Positions 19,287 to 29,783 are shown, counted from the first letter of the stretch. The stretch is 64,000 nucleotides of DNA from Allobrachymonas denitrificans DSM 15123 (GCF_900110225.1 NZ_FOCW01000008.1:1-64000); one strand, 5' to 3'. Numbers and translations: made by a program. Notes: generated by a model from the sequence alone, not told the origin.

Positions 19287-20176
19287 ACACCCTCCGGCAA
19301 AGGCAGGTTGATGGACAGCGCCCAACGCTCGGAAAACTCGGGAGCATAGTCAGCCGAGGCATCGAGCTTGCGTGAGCCACCGCGCCGGACAGTGGCTGCC
19401 CACCCGTCCAGCCGGGTATCCGACAGCCCGCACACATCCTCGAGCAGAAAACCGACACGCGCACGCTCCACCGCCGTGCCGTGCTGCTCCAGCTCATCCA
19501 GAATCAGCCGCAGGAACCCGGACGCATGCTGCTGGTAGCAAACCATGACATGCGCCATGCCGCCACACAACTCCGGCGCACGTACCATATCCAGAAATGT
19601 GCGCCCCAGCGTGGCCACCCGGACCGGTGAATCCTTGATCAAGCGGAAAGCACCCAGATGCGTGCTGCTGTAGCGGTGCACCGGCTTGCGATGGAGCCGC
19701 AGGATCTCCAGACGCCGCAACAGGGGCAGGCCAGCCGCCTGGAATGCCTCCCAATCCGCCCCCAATGACTTGCGCATGCGATCCTGCGCCAGTGCTGCCC
19801 ATGCCTGGCGAGCCGGCGATGACACGTAAAGCACCTCGGGGAAGCGATCTGTCAGGCCATGAAACTCCATGGCGCTCAGATGCGACAGGAAACAAAACGG
19901 ATCCAGCGTGCACACCAGGGCGTTGCGATCATCGGTTATACGCCCGATCAGGGCTGCCACCGACCGGGGCGAAAAACCGGCGACCGGCTGCAGGGTGCCG
20001 ACCTCTTGCAGCATGCGCACCACACGGGCAAAAGCCGCCTTGTTCAAGGCCTGGCCGCCCTGTTCTTGGCGCTGGCATAGCTGCCACGCCAGGCGAGCAA
20101 TGTCATGCATCAAAATGACAGGGGCCTTGAGTTTGCTCAACTCCAGCGCAAGCGCGTGCGCGACAGTCATGGACAT
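19283..20176 (-). CDS. abiEi: AbiEi antitoxin and autorepressor
   Basis: A 297-residue AbiEi-family protein: an N-terminal winged-helix region (about residues 15-90, ILMHDIARLAWQLCQRQEQG onward) followed by the C-terminal antitoxin domain with HLSAMEFHGLTDRFPEVLYV and KDSPVRVATLGRTFLDMVRA. AbiEi proteins neutralise AbiEii and repress their own operon by binding inverted repeats. A 49-base near-perfect palindrome lies 18 bases upstream of this ATG. The gene ends four bases inside abiEii. It is inserted within the second wbp cassette, antisense to it. Confidence 0.92.
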   Translation of the reverse strand: MSMTVAHALALELSKLKAPVILMHDIARLAWQLCQRQEQGGQALNKAAFARVVRMLQEVGTLQPVAGFSPRSVAALIGRITDDRNALVCTLDPFCFLSHLSAMEFHGLTDRFPEVLYVSSPARQAWAALAQDRMRKSLGADWEAFQAAGLPLLRRLEILRLHRKPVHRYSSTHLGAFRLIKDSPVRVATLGRTFLDMVRAPELCGGMAHVMVCYQQHASGFLRLILDELEQHGTAVERARVGFLLEDVCGLSDTRLDGWAATVRRGGSRKLDASADYAPEFSERWALSINLPLPEGV

Positions 20177-20194
20177 GGTGCTGCAATACTCCTC

Positions 20195-20243
20195 ATAGCT
20201 GACTATAATTAATGTCCTAAGGACATTAATTATAGTCAGCTAT
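20195..20243. promoter_or_regulatory. 49-bp palindrome, probable AbiEi operator
   Basis: Two 24-base arms match perfectly around a single central base at 20219. The left arm begins ATAGCTGACTATAATTAATG and ends TCCT; the right arm is its exact complement. TATAAT occurs in each arm, once per strand (20204-20209 plus, 20229-20234 minus), so a bound repressor would cover a -10 box in both directions. The location between the start of abiEi and wbpB2 fits negative autoregulation and possibly control of the plus-strand sugar genes. No T-run follows, so it is not a terminator. Confidence 0.85.
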
Positions 20244-20257
20244 CCATGAAAAGCCAA
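20229..20257 (-). promoter_or_regulatory. Predicted abiEi-abiEii promoter
   Basis: On the minus strand TTGGCT (20257-20252) and TATAAT (20234-20229) are spaced by 17 bases. The -10 box lies inside the palindromic operator. Transcription would start near 20222, about 45 bases before the abiEi start codon. Confidence 0.6.
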
Positions 20258-20314
20258 TCCATGCTTCCCGGTAGCACCCGCAGCATGCCCGGGCACCCAG
20301 AAAGCGCACAATAG

Positions 20315-21906
<1,592 letters not shown>

Positions 21907-21910
21907 GGCC

Positions 21911-21916
21911 TACAAT
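21911..21916 (+). promoter_or_regulatory. Possible -10 box (TACAAT) of the zeta module
   Basis: TACAAT lies 28 bases upstream of the small antitoxin gene, just after the wbpD2 stop. No good -35 box is visible 17 bases further up. It could let the toxin-antitoxin pair, and wbpE2 behind it, be transcribed independently of wbpB2-wbpD2. Confidence 0.3.
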
Positions 21917-21944
21917 CATTGCGCAATTGCAGACTTTACGAAAC

Positions 21945-22145
21945 ATGAAATCCCAGCGCACTTCCCCCCAACATCTGGCTTTGCAGGCTGTTGCACGTGC
22001 CCTGCAAACGGCACAGCGGTCGGAAGCCTACTTCGCCGAGTACCGCAAACATCACTCGGTGGTAGAGCCCGACGCCGAAGGGCGGATTGTGCGCCGCTTC
22101 CCTGACGGCCAGAAAGTTATCCTGCGCAATATGTGTGCACAATGA
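21945..22145 (+). CDS. Small protein upstream of zeta toxin, antitoxin candidate
   Basis: A 66-residue basic, helical protein (MKSQRTSPQHLALQAVARAL at its start, and FPDGQKVILRNMCAQ at its end). An in-frame longer version begins inside wbpD2 but lacks any reason to be used; ATG 21945 follows a clear gap after the wbpD2 stop. The stop overlaps the zeta toxin start (ATGA), the usual coupling of an antitoxin and toxin. It is not related to the classical Gram-positive epsilon antitoxin by eye. Function is inferred from position. Confidence 0.75.
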   Translation: MKSQRTSPQHLALQAVARALQTAQRSEAYFAEYRKHHSVVEPDAEGRIVRRFPDGQKVILRNMCAQ

Positions 22146-22741
22146 GTGCGCCTCCCGTCGCCGTGTTCTACGCTGGCGCCAATGGTGCGGGAAAGTCGAC
22201 CATGCGCGAGCAGCAGCAGGACACCTATCCCGGCATGTTGCATCTGGATCCGGATGCAATCGCCCGCGAGATCCGGCCGCAAGATCCCCGCTCCGTTGAT
22301 GTCCTGGCCGCTAAAGAGACGATACGACGCTTCAGGGCTGCCCTTGTCCAATGCAAGAATTTCTCTCTGGAAACCACTCTGTCAGGCGTCACCATCCTGC
22401 ACAGAATCAGGGAGACTCGCGAGGCAGGCTACTGGATAGAACTCCACTATGTCGGACTCCCTGATCCTGAATGCAATGTGGAACGCGTCAGGGAGCGCGC
22501 AGAGCGCGGCTTGCACTCCATTGATCCCGACGTAGTGCGCAGACGCTACAAGGACAGCCTGGAAAATCTGCCAAAGGCACTCCCCCTGGTTGATATCGCA
22601 TTCCTTTATGACAACTGGGCAAGGCCGCTACACCCCTATGTCGTGTATGCGGGGGGAGCATTTTCAACTCTTGATGCACCACTACCCAAGTGGATCCAGA
22701 CATCCATGGAAATGGATGCGAGCCGATCAGCTTCCGCCTGA
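22142..22741 (+). CDS. Zeta-type toxin (UDP-GlcNAc kinase family)
   Basis: P-loop kinase of 199 residues. Walker A is GANGAGKST (about residues 13-21), followed by HLDPDAIAREIRPQDPRSVD with the catalytic/substrate Asp region, and FSLETTLSGVTILHRIRETR, the stretch that resembles zeta and PezT cores. Characterised zeta toxins phosphorylate UDP-GlcNAc at the 3'-hydroxyl and block cell-wall synthesis; small Gram-negative members are less studied. The start at 22142 overlaps the upstream small gene. wbpE2 begins 13 bases after the stop, so toxin and sugar gene are probably on one transcript. Whether it acts on UDP-GlcNAc here is an inference. Confidence 0.88.
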   Translation: MSAPPVAVFYAGANGAGKSTMREQQQDTYPGMLHLDPDAIAREIRPQDPRSVDVLAAKETIRRFRAALVQCKNFSLETTLSGVTILHRIRETREAGYWIELHYVGLPDPECNVERVRERAERGLHSIDPDVVRRRYKDSLENLPKALPLVDIAFLYDNWARPLHPYVVYAGGAFSTLDAPLPKWIQTSMEMDASRSASA

Positions 22742-22754
22742 ACCAGACACGATC

Positions 22755-23849
22755 ATGGACTTCATCGACCTCAAGACGCAATACGCCGCGCTGAAAGACC
22801 GCATTGCCGAGCGCATGCAGCACGTGCTGGATCACGGCCAGTACATCATGGGCCCGGAAGTGGCAGAACTGGAAGCCGCGCTGGCAGACCGCACGGGCGC
22901 CAGGCACTGCATCACCGTATCCAGCGGCACTGAGGCGCTGTTGATCAGTCTGATGGCGCTGAACCTGCAGCCGGGCGACGAAGTGATCACCTCGCCCTTC
23001 ACCTTCGCCGCAACCGCCGAAGTGATCGTGCTGCTGGGTGGCAAGCCGGTGTGGGTGGATGTGGAAGCAGACACCGGCCTGATCGACGCCACGCAGATCG
23101 AGGCAGCCATCACGCCGCGCACGCGCGCCATCATGCCGGTGAGCCTGTATGGCCAGACGCCCGATATGGACGCCATCAACGCGATTGCGGCACGCCACGG
23201 CAATCTGCCGGTGATCGAGGATGCGGCGCAGAGCTTTGGGGCCACCTATCGAGACCGACAGAGCTGCAATCTGAGCACCTTCGGCTGTACCAGTTTCTTC
23301 CCGAGCAAGCCGCTGGGCTGCTATGGGGATGGCGGTGCCATTTTCACCAGCGACGACGCACTGGCGCAGGCCTGCCGCGAGATCCGCCTCCATGGCCAGA
23401 GCAAGCGCTACACGCACACGCGCGTCGGCGTGGGCGGACGCATGGACACGCTGCAATGCGCCATCGTGCTGGCCAAGCTGGAGCGCTTTGACTGGGAAGT
23501 GCAGGAGCGCCTGGTGCGCGGGCAGCTCTACAACGCCGCCTGTGATGCAGCGGGCATTGCGCGCATCCACCAGCGCGCCGAACGCACCAGCGTGTTCGGG
23601 CAGTACACCGTGCGCGTAGCGCAGCGCGAGCAGGTGCAGGAGCGCCTGAAAGCCGCAGGCATTCCCACGGCCGTGCATTACCCGGTGCCGATGCACCGTC
23701 AGCCCGCCTATGCCGGCCTGTGTGATCGTCCCACGCCGGTGGCGGATCGCCTCGCCGGCGAGGTGATGAGCCTGCCCATGAGTGCCGACCTGACGCTCGC
23801 GCAGCAGGATGCCGTGATGCAGGCGCTGCGCGATGCGGTTGCCGCGTGA
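22755..23849 (+). CDS. wbpE: UDP-3-keto-GlcNAcA 3-aminotransferase, second copy
   Basis: DegT-family PLP aminotransferase of 364 residues, paralogue of 16497-17594. The ATG at 22755 gives the family start MDFIDLKTQYAALKDRIAER; the frame before it belongs to the end of the zeta gene region. The PLP lysine is in FFPSKPLGCYGDGGA and the C-terminus has IPTAVHYPVPMHRQPAYAGL. It is less similar to its paralogue than the wbpD pair is, so the two cassettes did not diverge evenly. wzx2 starts 7 bases after the stop. Confidence 0.95.
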   Translation: MDFIDLKTQYAALKDRIAERMQHVLDHGQYIMGPEVAELEAALADRTGARHCITVSSGTEALLISLMALNLQPGDEVITSPFTFAATAEVIVLLGGKPVWVDVEADTGLIDATQIEAAITPRTRAIMPVSLYGQTPDMDAINAIAARHGNLPVIEDAAQSFGATYRDRQSCNLSTFGCTSFFPSKPLGCYGDGGAIFTSDDALAQACREIRLHGQSKRYTHTRVGVGGRMDTLQCAIVLAKLERFDWEVQERLVRGQLYNAACDAAGIARIHQRAERTSVFGQYTVRVAQREQVQERLKAAGIPTAVHYPVPMHRQPAYAGLCDRPTPVADRLAGEVMSLPMSADLTLAQQDAVMQALRDAVAA

Positions 23850-23856
23850 TGGGGCG

Positions 23857-25191
23857 ATGACACCCCCAGCCCCGCGCACTTCCGGCCTGCTCCGCGCCAC
23901 GCTCACGCTGCTGATGGGCGGCGCGCTGGCCCAGTTGATTCCACTGCTGCTGGGGCCGGTGATCACACGCCTGTTCACGCCCGAAGCCTTTGGCGCGCTG
24001 ACTGCCTTCACCACGGTGTCGGCCACAGTGGCGGTGATTGCCTGCGCGCGCTACGAGTTTGCCCTGCCGATGGCACGGCAGGAGGCAGAGGCCCGCACGC
24101 TGCTGCTGCTGTGTTTGCGCATTCTGGCCCTGGTCACCCTGGCCAGCATGCCCATTGCCTGGGCGCTGGCGCGCTGGCAGCATCTGCCGGTGCCCGGCCT
24201 GTTGCCGCTGGCCGTCGCTGCGGCCGGGCTGTTGCAGCTGCTGATCATGTGGAACAACCGGGCCGAAACCTTTCGCGCGCTGGCGATCAGTCGCGTGCTG
24301 CAGTATGGCGGTGGCGCCGTGCTGCAGGTGGCACTGGGTGCCTGGCTGTGGCAACAGTCGCAGCAGCCCGCCGGCGTGGATCAGGCCTGGGCGCTGATTG
24401 TGGCACCGATCGCCGCAGTGCTGCTCGCTACGCTGCCGCTGTTGCGCCCGGCTCCTGCCGGTGGCTGGCTGGCAACGCTGCTCCCGGCAACGCCCGATGA
24501 ACGCCAGGCCATGCGCGCGACGGCTGGCAAGTATCGGGATTTTCCGCTGCTCAACACACCGCATGCGTTTCTCGGCACGCTGCAGGATGCCATTGCGGTG
24601 GCCTTGCTGATTGCCCTGACGGGACAGGCTGCCGCGGGCTTCTGGGGGCTGGCCTTGCGCTATCTGAAGGCACCGGCCACGCTGGTGGGTGGGGCTGTTT
24701 CGCAGGCGCTGTATCCGCGGCTGACGGGCGCCGCTCCGCATGCAGCACAACGGGCCGTGCGCCAGATCATGCTGCTGCTGGGCGGCGTGGCGGTGGTGCT
24801 GATGCTGGTGCTGATGGTGGCCGGGCCATGGCTGTTCCACTGGATATTTGGCGAGCAGTGGCGCGATGCCGGTGAGCTGGCGCGTGCCCTCGCGCCCTAC
24901 ATTGCCGCGCACTTTGTGGCCGCGCCGCTGGCGGTGGTGACCATGGCCTGGAAGGCGCAACGCTGGGCCTTTCGCTGGGCTTTAGTCGGGCAGTTGGCCT
25001 TTGTGGTCGCCCTGGGCCTGGGCCTGCATTTCGGCGGACTGACCGCTGGCGCTTGGGCGGTTTCTGCAGCCATGGTGGTGTACTTCGGCATCTATTTCTG
25101 GCGACTGGCATTCTGGCCGGAGATTCCGCAGCCGGAGCCCCAGGACCCGGCGGAACCGGGGGTGAAGGAACTGGTGGAAGAAATGCCGTGA
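23857..25191 (+). CDS. wzx: O-antigen flippase Wzx, second copy
   Basis: A 444-residue polysaccharide flippase with about twelve hydrophobic segments. It begins with a Pro-rich tail then LLMGGALAQLIPLLLGPVITRLFTPEAFGALTAFT (about residues 14-48), a typical Wzx opening, and ends in a Pro/Glu-rich cytoplasmic tail. The ATG at 23857 was chosen over an upstream frame that overlaps wbpE2. It has the GC-rich codon use of the wbp genes, unlike the AT-rich wzx at 12418. It would export the unit made by the second cassette, or be the original flippase of this locus. Confidence 0.9.
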   Translation: MTPPAPRTSGLLRATLTLLMGGALAQLIPLLLGPVITRLFTPEAFGALTAFTTVSATVAVIACARYEFALPMARQEAEARTLLLLCLRILALVTLASMPIAWALARWQHLPVPGLLPLAVAAAGLLQLLIMWNNRAETFRALAISRVLQYGGGAVLQVALGAWLWQQSQQPAGVDQAWALIVAPIAAVLLATLPLLRPAPAGGWLATLLPATPDERQAMRATAGKYRDFPLLNTPHAFLGTLQDAIAVALLIALTGQAAAGFWGLALRYLKAPATLVGGAVSQALYPRLTGAAPHAAQRAVRQIMLLLGGVAVVLMLVLMVAGPWLFHWIFGEQWRDAGELARALAPYIAAHFVAAPLAVVTMAWKAQRWAFRWALVGQLAFVVALGLGLHFGGLTAGAWAVSAAMVVYFGIYFWRLAFWPEIPQPEPQDPAEPGVKELVEEMP

Positions 25192-25229
25192 GGCCGCTTC
25201 TTGCCCCTATCGCCGACAATACAGACTCC

Positions 25230-25853
25230 ATGTCCAGCATCAGCCTTTCCCTTCGCCTGCGCGCTGCCGTCAACCGGCTGCGCCGCCGCCTGTGGCGCGC
25301 GCTGTTCTTCCGCACGCTGTTCGGCGAAGTGCAGCAAGGCCGCGCACTGCCGCTCACGCGCATCTCCCCCAGCGCCTGCATCGAACATGAAGACCGCCTG
25401 GTGCTGGAAGATGATGTTTTCATCGGCCACCTCAACTTCATCGAAGCCAGCAGCGGCATCCGCATCGGACGTGGCACGCAGGTGACCAATTTCATCAGCA
25501 TCGTCAGCCACAGCACGCATCGCAGCGTGCGCGTGGCAGCCCGGCTGTCGGGGGTGCCAGAGGCTGCCGCTGACGGCAGCCTTCCCAGCGACATCCGCGC
25601 ACCCATCGACATCGGCGCGCACTGCTTCATCGGCCCGCATAGCGTGATCGAAGCCGGCACCAGGCTTGGCAAAGGCTGCCTGGTCGCCGCAGGGAGCCGT
25701 GTGCGGGGCGAATTTGGCGATTTTGCCGTGCTGGCGGGCAATCCAGCCCAGCTTGTTGGCGACACGCGCACGCAGGATGCGCGCTGGCTGGCGGAGCATC
25801 CGGAATATCGTGCCGCCTACGCAAGCTGGGCAGGCCAGTTGCCCACGGCTTGA
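25230..25853 (+). CDS. Hexapeptide-repeat acyltransferase (WcaF/PglD-like role)
   Basis: A 207-residue acyltransferase with left-handed beta-helix repeats (SACIEHEDRLVLEDDVFIGH, then SGIRIGRGTQVTNFISIVSH with the catalytic-type His, then DIGAHCFIGPHSVIEAGTRL). A basic amphipathic N-terminus precedes the repeats. It likely acetylates a sugar of the repeat unit, either a hydroxyl or the 4-amino group made by the aminotransferase at 28460. An in-frame GTG at 25188 overlaps the wzx2 stop and would add 14 residues, so the start is uncertain. The exact acceptor is unknown. Confidence 0.8.
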   Translation: MSSISLSLRLRAAVNRLRRRLWRALFFRTLFGEVQQGRALPLTRISPSACIEHEDRLVLEDDVFIGHLNFIEASSGIRIGRGTQVTNFISIVSHSTHRSVRVAARLSGVPEAAADGSLPSDIRAPIDIGAHCFIGPHSVIEAGTRLGKGCLVAAGSRVRGEFGDFAVLAGNPAQLVGDTRTQDARWLAEHPEYRAAYASWAGQLPTA

Positions 25854-25914
25854 GCAAGAACATGCCGTGGCAGCGCAAGCTCACCAGTCACCGACAAGGT
25901 ACACTCCCCTCGCC

Positions 25915-27072
25915 ATGACTGAAGGCTCCCTCCATTCGACGCCCCCCTTGCCCACCGGAGAGTCCTCCTCCGCAGAGGGGAAGCAGCCGCTGCGCTATGC
26001 CCTCGTGGGCGACGGCGACAGCCCGCATCTGCTGAAGTGGGCGCGCGCGCTGGCGCCGCTGTTGGAATTGTGGGTCTGCTCCAGCCGGGGCTTTGCGCCC
26101 GAGCTGGAAGCGCTCGTGCCAGCCGGCCGCCGCCTCGCCCTGAACACCGATCCCGCCCACGGCGGCGGCAATGCCGCGCTGCTGCGCAAGCTGCCGGCGC
26201 TGGCTCGCTGGCTCAGCCGTGTCGATGCCGACTGGATCAACCCGCACTACCTGACCTCGCACGGCACGCTGGTGCTGCTGGCGCAGCGTCTGTGGCATCT
26301 TCGCGGACGCGTGCTGGCGTCCGCCTGGGGCAGCGACATCCTGGTCACGCCGCAACGCAGCCCCCTCTACCGCCGCCTGACGCAAGCCGTCCTGCGCCAT
26401 GCCACGCTCTGCACCAGCGATTCGCAGCACATGACTGGCGTCATGCGGCAACTGGGCGCTGGCGAGGTGCTGACTTTTCCGTTCGGGCTGGATGCCCTGC
26501 CCCCTGCACCGGCGCAGGCCAAGACGCCGTGGCTGTTCTACGCCAACCGGGGGCTGGAGCCGATCTACCGCCCGTTCCGCGTGCTGGAGCTGTTCCGCAG
26601 CATCGCCTCCTGGCAGCCCGACGCCGAACTGGTGATCGCCAACGATGGCAGCCAGCGGCAGGCGATGGAGCAATGGGTCGCCCGCGAGAACCTGCAGCAG
26701 CGCATCCGCTTCGTGGGCCGCCTGTCTGCGGCGCAGCAGGCAGAGCAGTACGACCGCGCCCAGTGGTATCTGAGCCAGCCCGAAAGCGATTCCGTGGCCG
26801 TTTCGGTGCTTGAGGCCATGGCCCATGGCTGCATCCCGCTGCTGAGCCAATTGCCAGCCAACGCCGAGCTGGTGGACGACGGCCGCAATGGCTGGATCGT
26901 GCCCGAACCCGCCGGCAGCGCCGAGCTGGGCGCCCTCAGTGCACAGGTGTTGCCGCAGTTGCTGGCGCGTGCTTCCGACATCGCCCGCGACAACCGCCAG
27001 TGGGTGCACGACCACGGCCTGTTTCCTCCCGCAGTGGCGCGCCTGGTGCAGACCCTGCGACAAGTTTCATGA
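25915..27072 (+). CDS. GT4-type glycosyltransferase
   Basis: A 385-residue GT-B glycosyltransferase with a Pro/Ser-rich N-terminal tail of about 25 residues before YALVGDGDSPHLLKWARALA. The acceptor half contains INPHYLTSHGTLVL and ASAWGSDILVTP; the donor half has the Glu-x7-Glu motif in ESDSVAVSVLEAMAHG. It is transcribed with the next transferase, whose ATG overlaps its stop (ATGA). The sugar it transfers cannot be read from the sequence. The ATG at 25915 is the first in frame after the acyltransferase ends. Confidence 0.85.
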   Translation: MTEGSLHSTPPLPTGESSSAEGKQPLRYALVGDGDSPHLLKWARALAPLLELWVCSSRGFAPELEALVPAGRRLALNTDPAHGGGNAALLRKLPALARWLSRVDADWINPHYLTSHGTLVLLAQRLWHLRGRVLASAWGSDILVTPQRSPLYRRLTQAVLRHATLCTSDSQHMTGVMRQLGAGEVLTFPFGLDALPPAPAQAKTPWLFYANRGLEPIYRPFRVLELFRSIASWQPDAELVIANDGSQRQAMEQWVARENLQQRIRFVGRLSAAQQAEQYDRAQWYLSQPESDSVAVSVLEAMAHGCIPLLSQLPANAELVDDGRNGWIVPEPAGSAELGALSAQVLPQLLARASDIARDNRQWVHDHGLFPPAVARLVQTLRQVS

Positions 27073-28322
27073 ACATTCTCTATCTCAACCACTACGCCGG
27101 CAGCCCGCTGCACGGCATGGAATACCGTCCCTACTATCTGGCGCGCGAATGGGTGCAGGCCGGGCACCGCGTGCGCATGGTGGCGGCCGATCACAGCCAT
27201 GTGCGGGCGAAGCAGCCGGAGCGACCCGGCACTGACCCCTGGCACGAAACTATCGACGGCATCGCCTACCACTGGTACCCCACGCCCCCCTACGCCGGAA
27301 ATGGTCTGGGCCGGGTCAGGAACATCTGGGCCTTTCTGCGCCAGGTCTGGAGCGATGCGCCGCGCATTGCGAGCCAATTCCAGCCCGATGTGGTGATCGC
27401 CAGCAGCACCTACCCGATGGACATCTGGGTGGCCGAGCGCATCGCCAAGCTCACACGCAAGACCGGCAAGCCCTGCAAGCTGGTCTTCGAGGTGCATGAC
27501 CTGTGGCCGCTGTCGCCGATCGAACTGGGCGGCATGTCGCCGCGCCATCCTTTCATCATGCTGTGCCAGGCGGCGGAGAACCATGCCTACAAACATGCCG
27601 ATGTGGTCATCAGCATGCTCCCCAAGGTGGCAGACCATATGCAAAGTCACGGTCTGGACCTGCGCAAGCTGCATATCGTGCCCAACGGCATCACCCTGGA
27701 GGAATGGCAAGGCACTGCCCCGCCCTTGCGCAGCGACATTGCCAGCCACATTGCGACGCAAAAAGCCGCTGGCCGCACGGTAGTGGGCTATGCCGGCTCG
27801 CACGGCACACCCAACGCGCTGGACGTGATGTTGCAGGCGGCCGAACTGCTGCGCAACGAACCGTTCAGCTTCGTGCTGGTGGGCGATGGCCACGAGAAGG
27901 CCGCGCTGCAGCGCCAGGCGCAGGCATTGGGGCTGGAGCAGGTGGCGTTCTTCGACCCCATCCCCAAGGCGCAGATTCCCTCCTTCCTGGCCGAGGTGGA
28001 CATTGCCTACATCGGCTGGCAGCGCGTACCGATCTACCGCTTCGGCATCGCGCCGAACAAGCTGATGGATTACATGATGGCGCGCTGCGTGGTGCTGCAC
28101 TCGGTCGAGGCCGGTAATGACCCGGTGGCCGAAGCCGGCTGCGGCCTGACGGTGCCGCCGGCCGATCCCCCCGCCATCGCGGCCGGCCTGCGCCAGCTGG
28201 TCACGCTGGATGCCGCCACGCGCCAGCGCATGGGAGAGGCGGGACGGCAGTTCGTGCTGGCCAATCACACCTACCCGGTGCTGGCGCGGCGTTTTCTGGA
28301 AAGCTGCACCCCTGCTGCGTGA
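27069..28322 (+). CDS. GT4 glycosyltransferase, WbuB/WbpH-like
   Basis: A 417-residue GT-B glycosyltransferase that starts MNILYLNHYAGSPLHGMEYR. It contains the FEVHDLWPLSPIELGG segment typical of the WbuB/WbpH-like subgroup, GYAGSHGTPNALDVMLQAAE at the donor domain start, and APNKLMDYMMARCVV near the end. Its stop is followed by 137 bases without a gene. It may add the first or second sugar after the phosphoglycosyl transferase encoded at 29784. The start overlaps the previous stop by four bases. Confidence 0.85.
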   Translation: MNILYLNHYAGSPLHGMEYRPYYLAREWVQAGHRVRMVAADHSHVRAKQPERPGTDPWHETIDGIAYHWYPTPPYAGNGLGRVRNIWAFLRQVWSDAPRIASQFQPDVVIASSTYPMDIWVAERIAKLTRKTGKPCKLVFEVHDLWPLSPIELGGMSPRHPFIMLCQAAENHAYKHADVVISMLPKVADHMQSHGLDLRKLHIVPNGITLEEWQGTAPPLRSDIASHIATQKAAGRTVVGYAGSHGTPNALDVMLQAAELLRNEPFSFVLVGDGHEKAALQRQAQALGLEQVAFFDPIPKAQIPSFLAEVDIAYIGWQRVPIYRFGIAPNKLMDYMMARCVVLHSVEAGNDPVAEAGCGLTVPPADPPAIAAGLRQLVTLDAATRQRMGEAGRQFVLANHTYPVLARRFLESCTPAA

Positions 28323-28459
28323 CGGTTGACAGTTGCACGCTTGCGTCTGCGCATGCAGCAGCACCATCGCGCCGCCTGTTGCTTCTGCTCCACCATGCCA
28401 CGCCAGCGCCCCAAGCCTGCAAGCCCTGATCGCTCCCACCTGCGACAATAACGCCTGTC

Positions 28460-29617
28460 ATGAACACATCTGCCTTCATCCCCTTCGCCCGTCCCGACAT
28501 CGGCGAAGAAGAAATCGCCGCCGTAGCCCACGCCATGCGTTCCGGCTGGGTCACGACCGGACCGGAAACACGCGCCTTTGAACAGGAGTTCGGCGATTTT
28601 CTGGGTGGCGGCGTGCAGTGCATTGCTGTCAACTCGGCCACGGCCGGCCTGCATCTGGCGCTGGAAGCCATGGGCATCGGCCCCGGCGACGAGGTGATTG
28701 CGCCGACCCTGACCTTTACCGCCACCACCGAGGTGATCCGCTATCTGGGCGCCGATCCGGTGCTGGTGGACTGCGATCCGTTCACGCTCAATATCGACCC
28801 CTGCAAGATCGAAGCCGCCATCACGCCGCGTACCAAGGCCATCATGCCGGTGCATTACGGCGGCCTGGCCTGCGACATGGACCGGATTTTTGCGATCGCG
28901 CAAAAATACCAGTTGCGCGTGCTGGAAGACGCCGCCCATGCCCTGCCCACCACCTGGAAGGGCACGCTGGTGGGCCAGCTGCCGAGCGATGCAGCGGTCT
29001 TCAGCTTCTACGCCAACAAGACCATGACCACCGGCGAAGGCGGCATGGTGGTGACCAAGGACGAGGCGCTGGCCGCACGCATGAAGGTGATGCGCCTGCA
29101 CGGCATCAACCGCGATGCCTTCGACCGCTTCACCAGCAAGACGCCGGCCTGGTACTACGAGATTGTGGCGCCTGGCTTCAAGTACAACATGACCGACATG
29201 GCCGGCGCGCTGGGGCGCGTGCAGCTCAAGCGCCTTCCTGCCTTCCTGAAGCGCCGCCAACAACTGGCGCAGCGCTATCTGGAAGCGCTGAAGGAACTGC
29301 CGCTGATCCTGCCCGCCGATGCGCCGGCAGGCGACGTGCACTCCTGGCACCTGTTCGTGCTGCGTCTGGCAGAAGGCGCCAAGGTGACGCGCGACGAGGT
29401 GATCCAGCAGCTCAGCGACGCCGGCATCGGCACCAGCGTGCACTATGTGCCGCTGCACCGCCAGCCCTACTGGCGCGACCGCTACCAGCTCACGCCCGAG
29501 ATGTTCCCCGAGGCGGACAAGGCCTACCAGAGCATGTTCAGCATTCCGCTGTTCACGGCGATGAGCGATGCGGAGCAGGAACGGATCATTGCCGCCCTGC
29601 ATGCCATCCTGGGTTGA
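28460..29617 (+). CDS. DegT-family sugar 4-aminotransferase (PglE-like)
   Basis: PLP-dependent aminotransferase of 385 residues. It starts [20 protein letters not shown], has [20 protein letters not shown] and the PLP lysine in [15 protein letters not shown], and ends with [20 protein letters not shown]. The segment pattern matches enzymes that aminate C4 of nucleotide 4-keto-6-deoxy sugars (PglE, perosamine synthase), not the C3-type WbpE. The long WbpM/PglF-like dehydratase at 30399 could supply UDP-4-keto-6-deoxy-GlcNAc. The likely product is UDP-4-amino-4,6-dideoxy-GlcNAc. Substrate is inferred. Confidence 0.88.
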   Translation: MNTSAFIPFARPDIGEEEIAAVAHAMRSGWVTTGPETRAFEQEFGDFLGGGVQCIAVNSATAGLHLALEAMGIGPGDEVIAPTLTFTATTEVIRYLGADPVLVDCDPFTLNIDPCKIEAAITPRTKAIMPVHYGGLACDMDRIFAIAQKYQLRVLEDAAHALPTTWKGTLVGQLPSDAAVFSFYANKTMTTGEGGMVVTKDEALAARMKVMRLHGINRDAFDRFTSKTPAWYYEIVAPGFKYNMTDMAGALGRVQLKRLPAFLKRRQQLAQRYLEALKELPLILPADAPAGDVHSWHLFVLRLAEGAKVTRDEVIQQLSDAGIGTSVHYVPLHRQPYWRDRYQLTPEMFPEADKAYQSMFSIPLFTAMSDAEQERIIAALHAILG

Positions 29618-29783
29618 GCGATGACGCACTGCACCATGGTCTCAGCGCTGGCCCGTTCCACTCACGCCACGCCCACGTCCGGCTTGTTGCCCGGCAGAAT
29701 CTCCTGCCAGGATTTCGGTGTGCACAAGAATGGTGAGGCGGCCCAAACGTGTCCCGTCACCTTTGTCCGCAAGCCCTGACACC

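Noticed and set aside
18423-19325. Longer AbiEii frame starting at 19325.
   Set aside because: It would overlap abiEi by 43 bases; the GTG at 19286 gives the usual GTGA coupling and a full nucleotidyltransferase domain.
20195-20243. The 49-bp palindrome as a transcription terminator.
   Set aside because: The stem is AT-rich, symmetric with no T-run following, and placed at gene starts, which fits an operator.
23344-24960. A minus-strand open frame of 538 codons over wbpE2 and wzx2.
   Set aside because: Arg/Gln/His-rich composition without any domain; it is the shadow of two well-supported genes.
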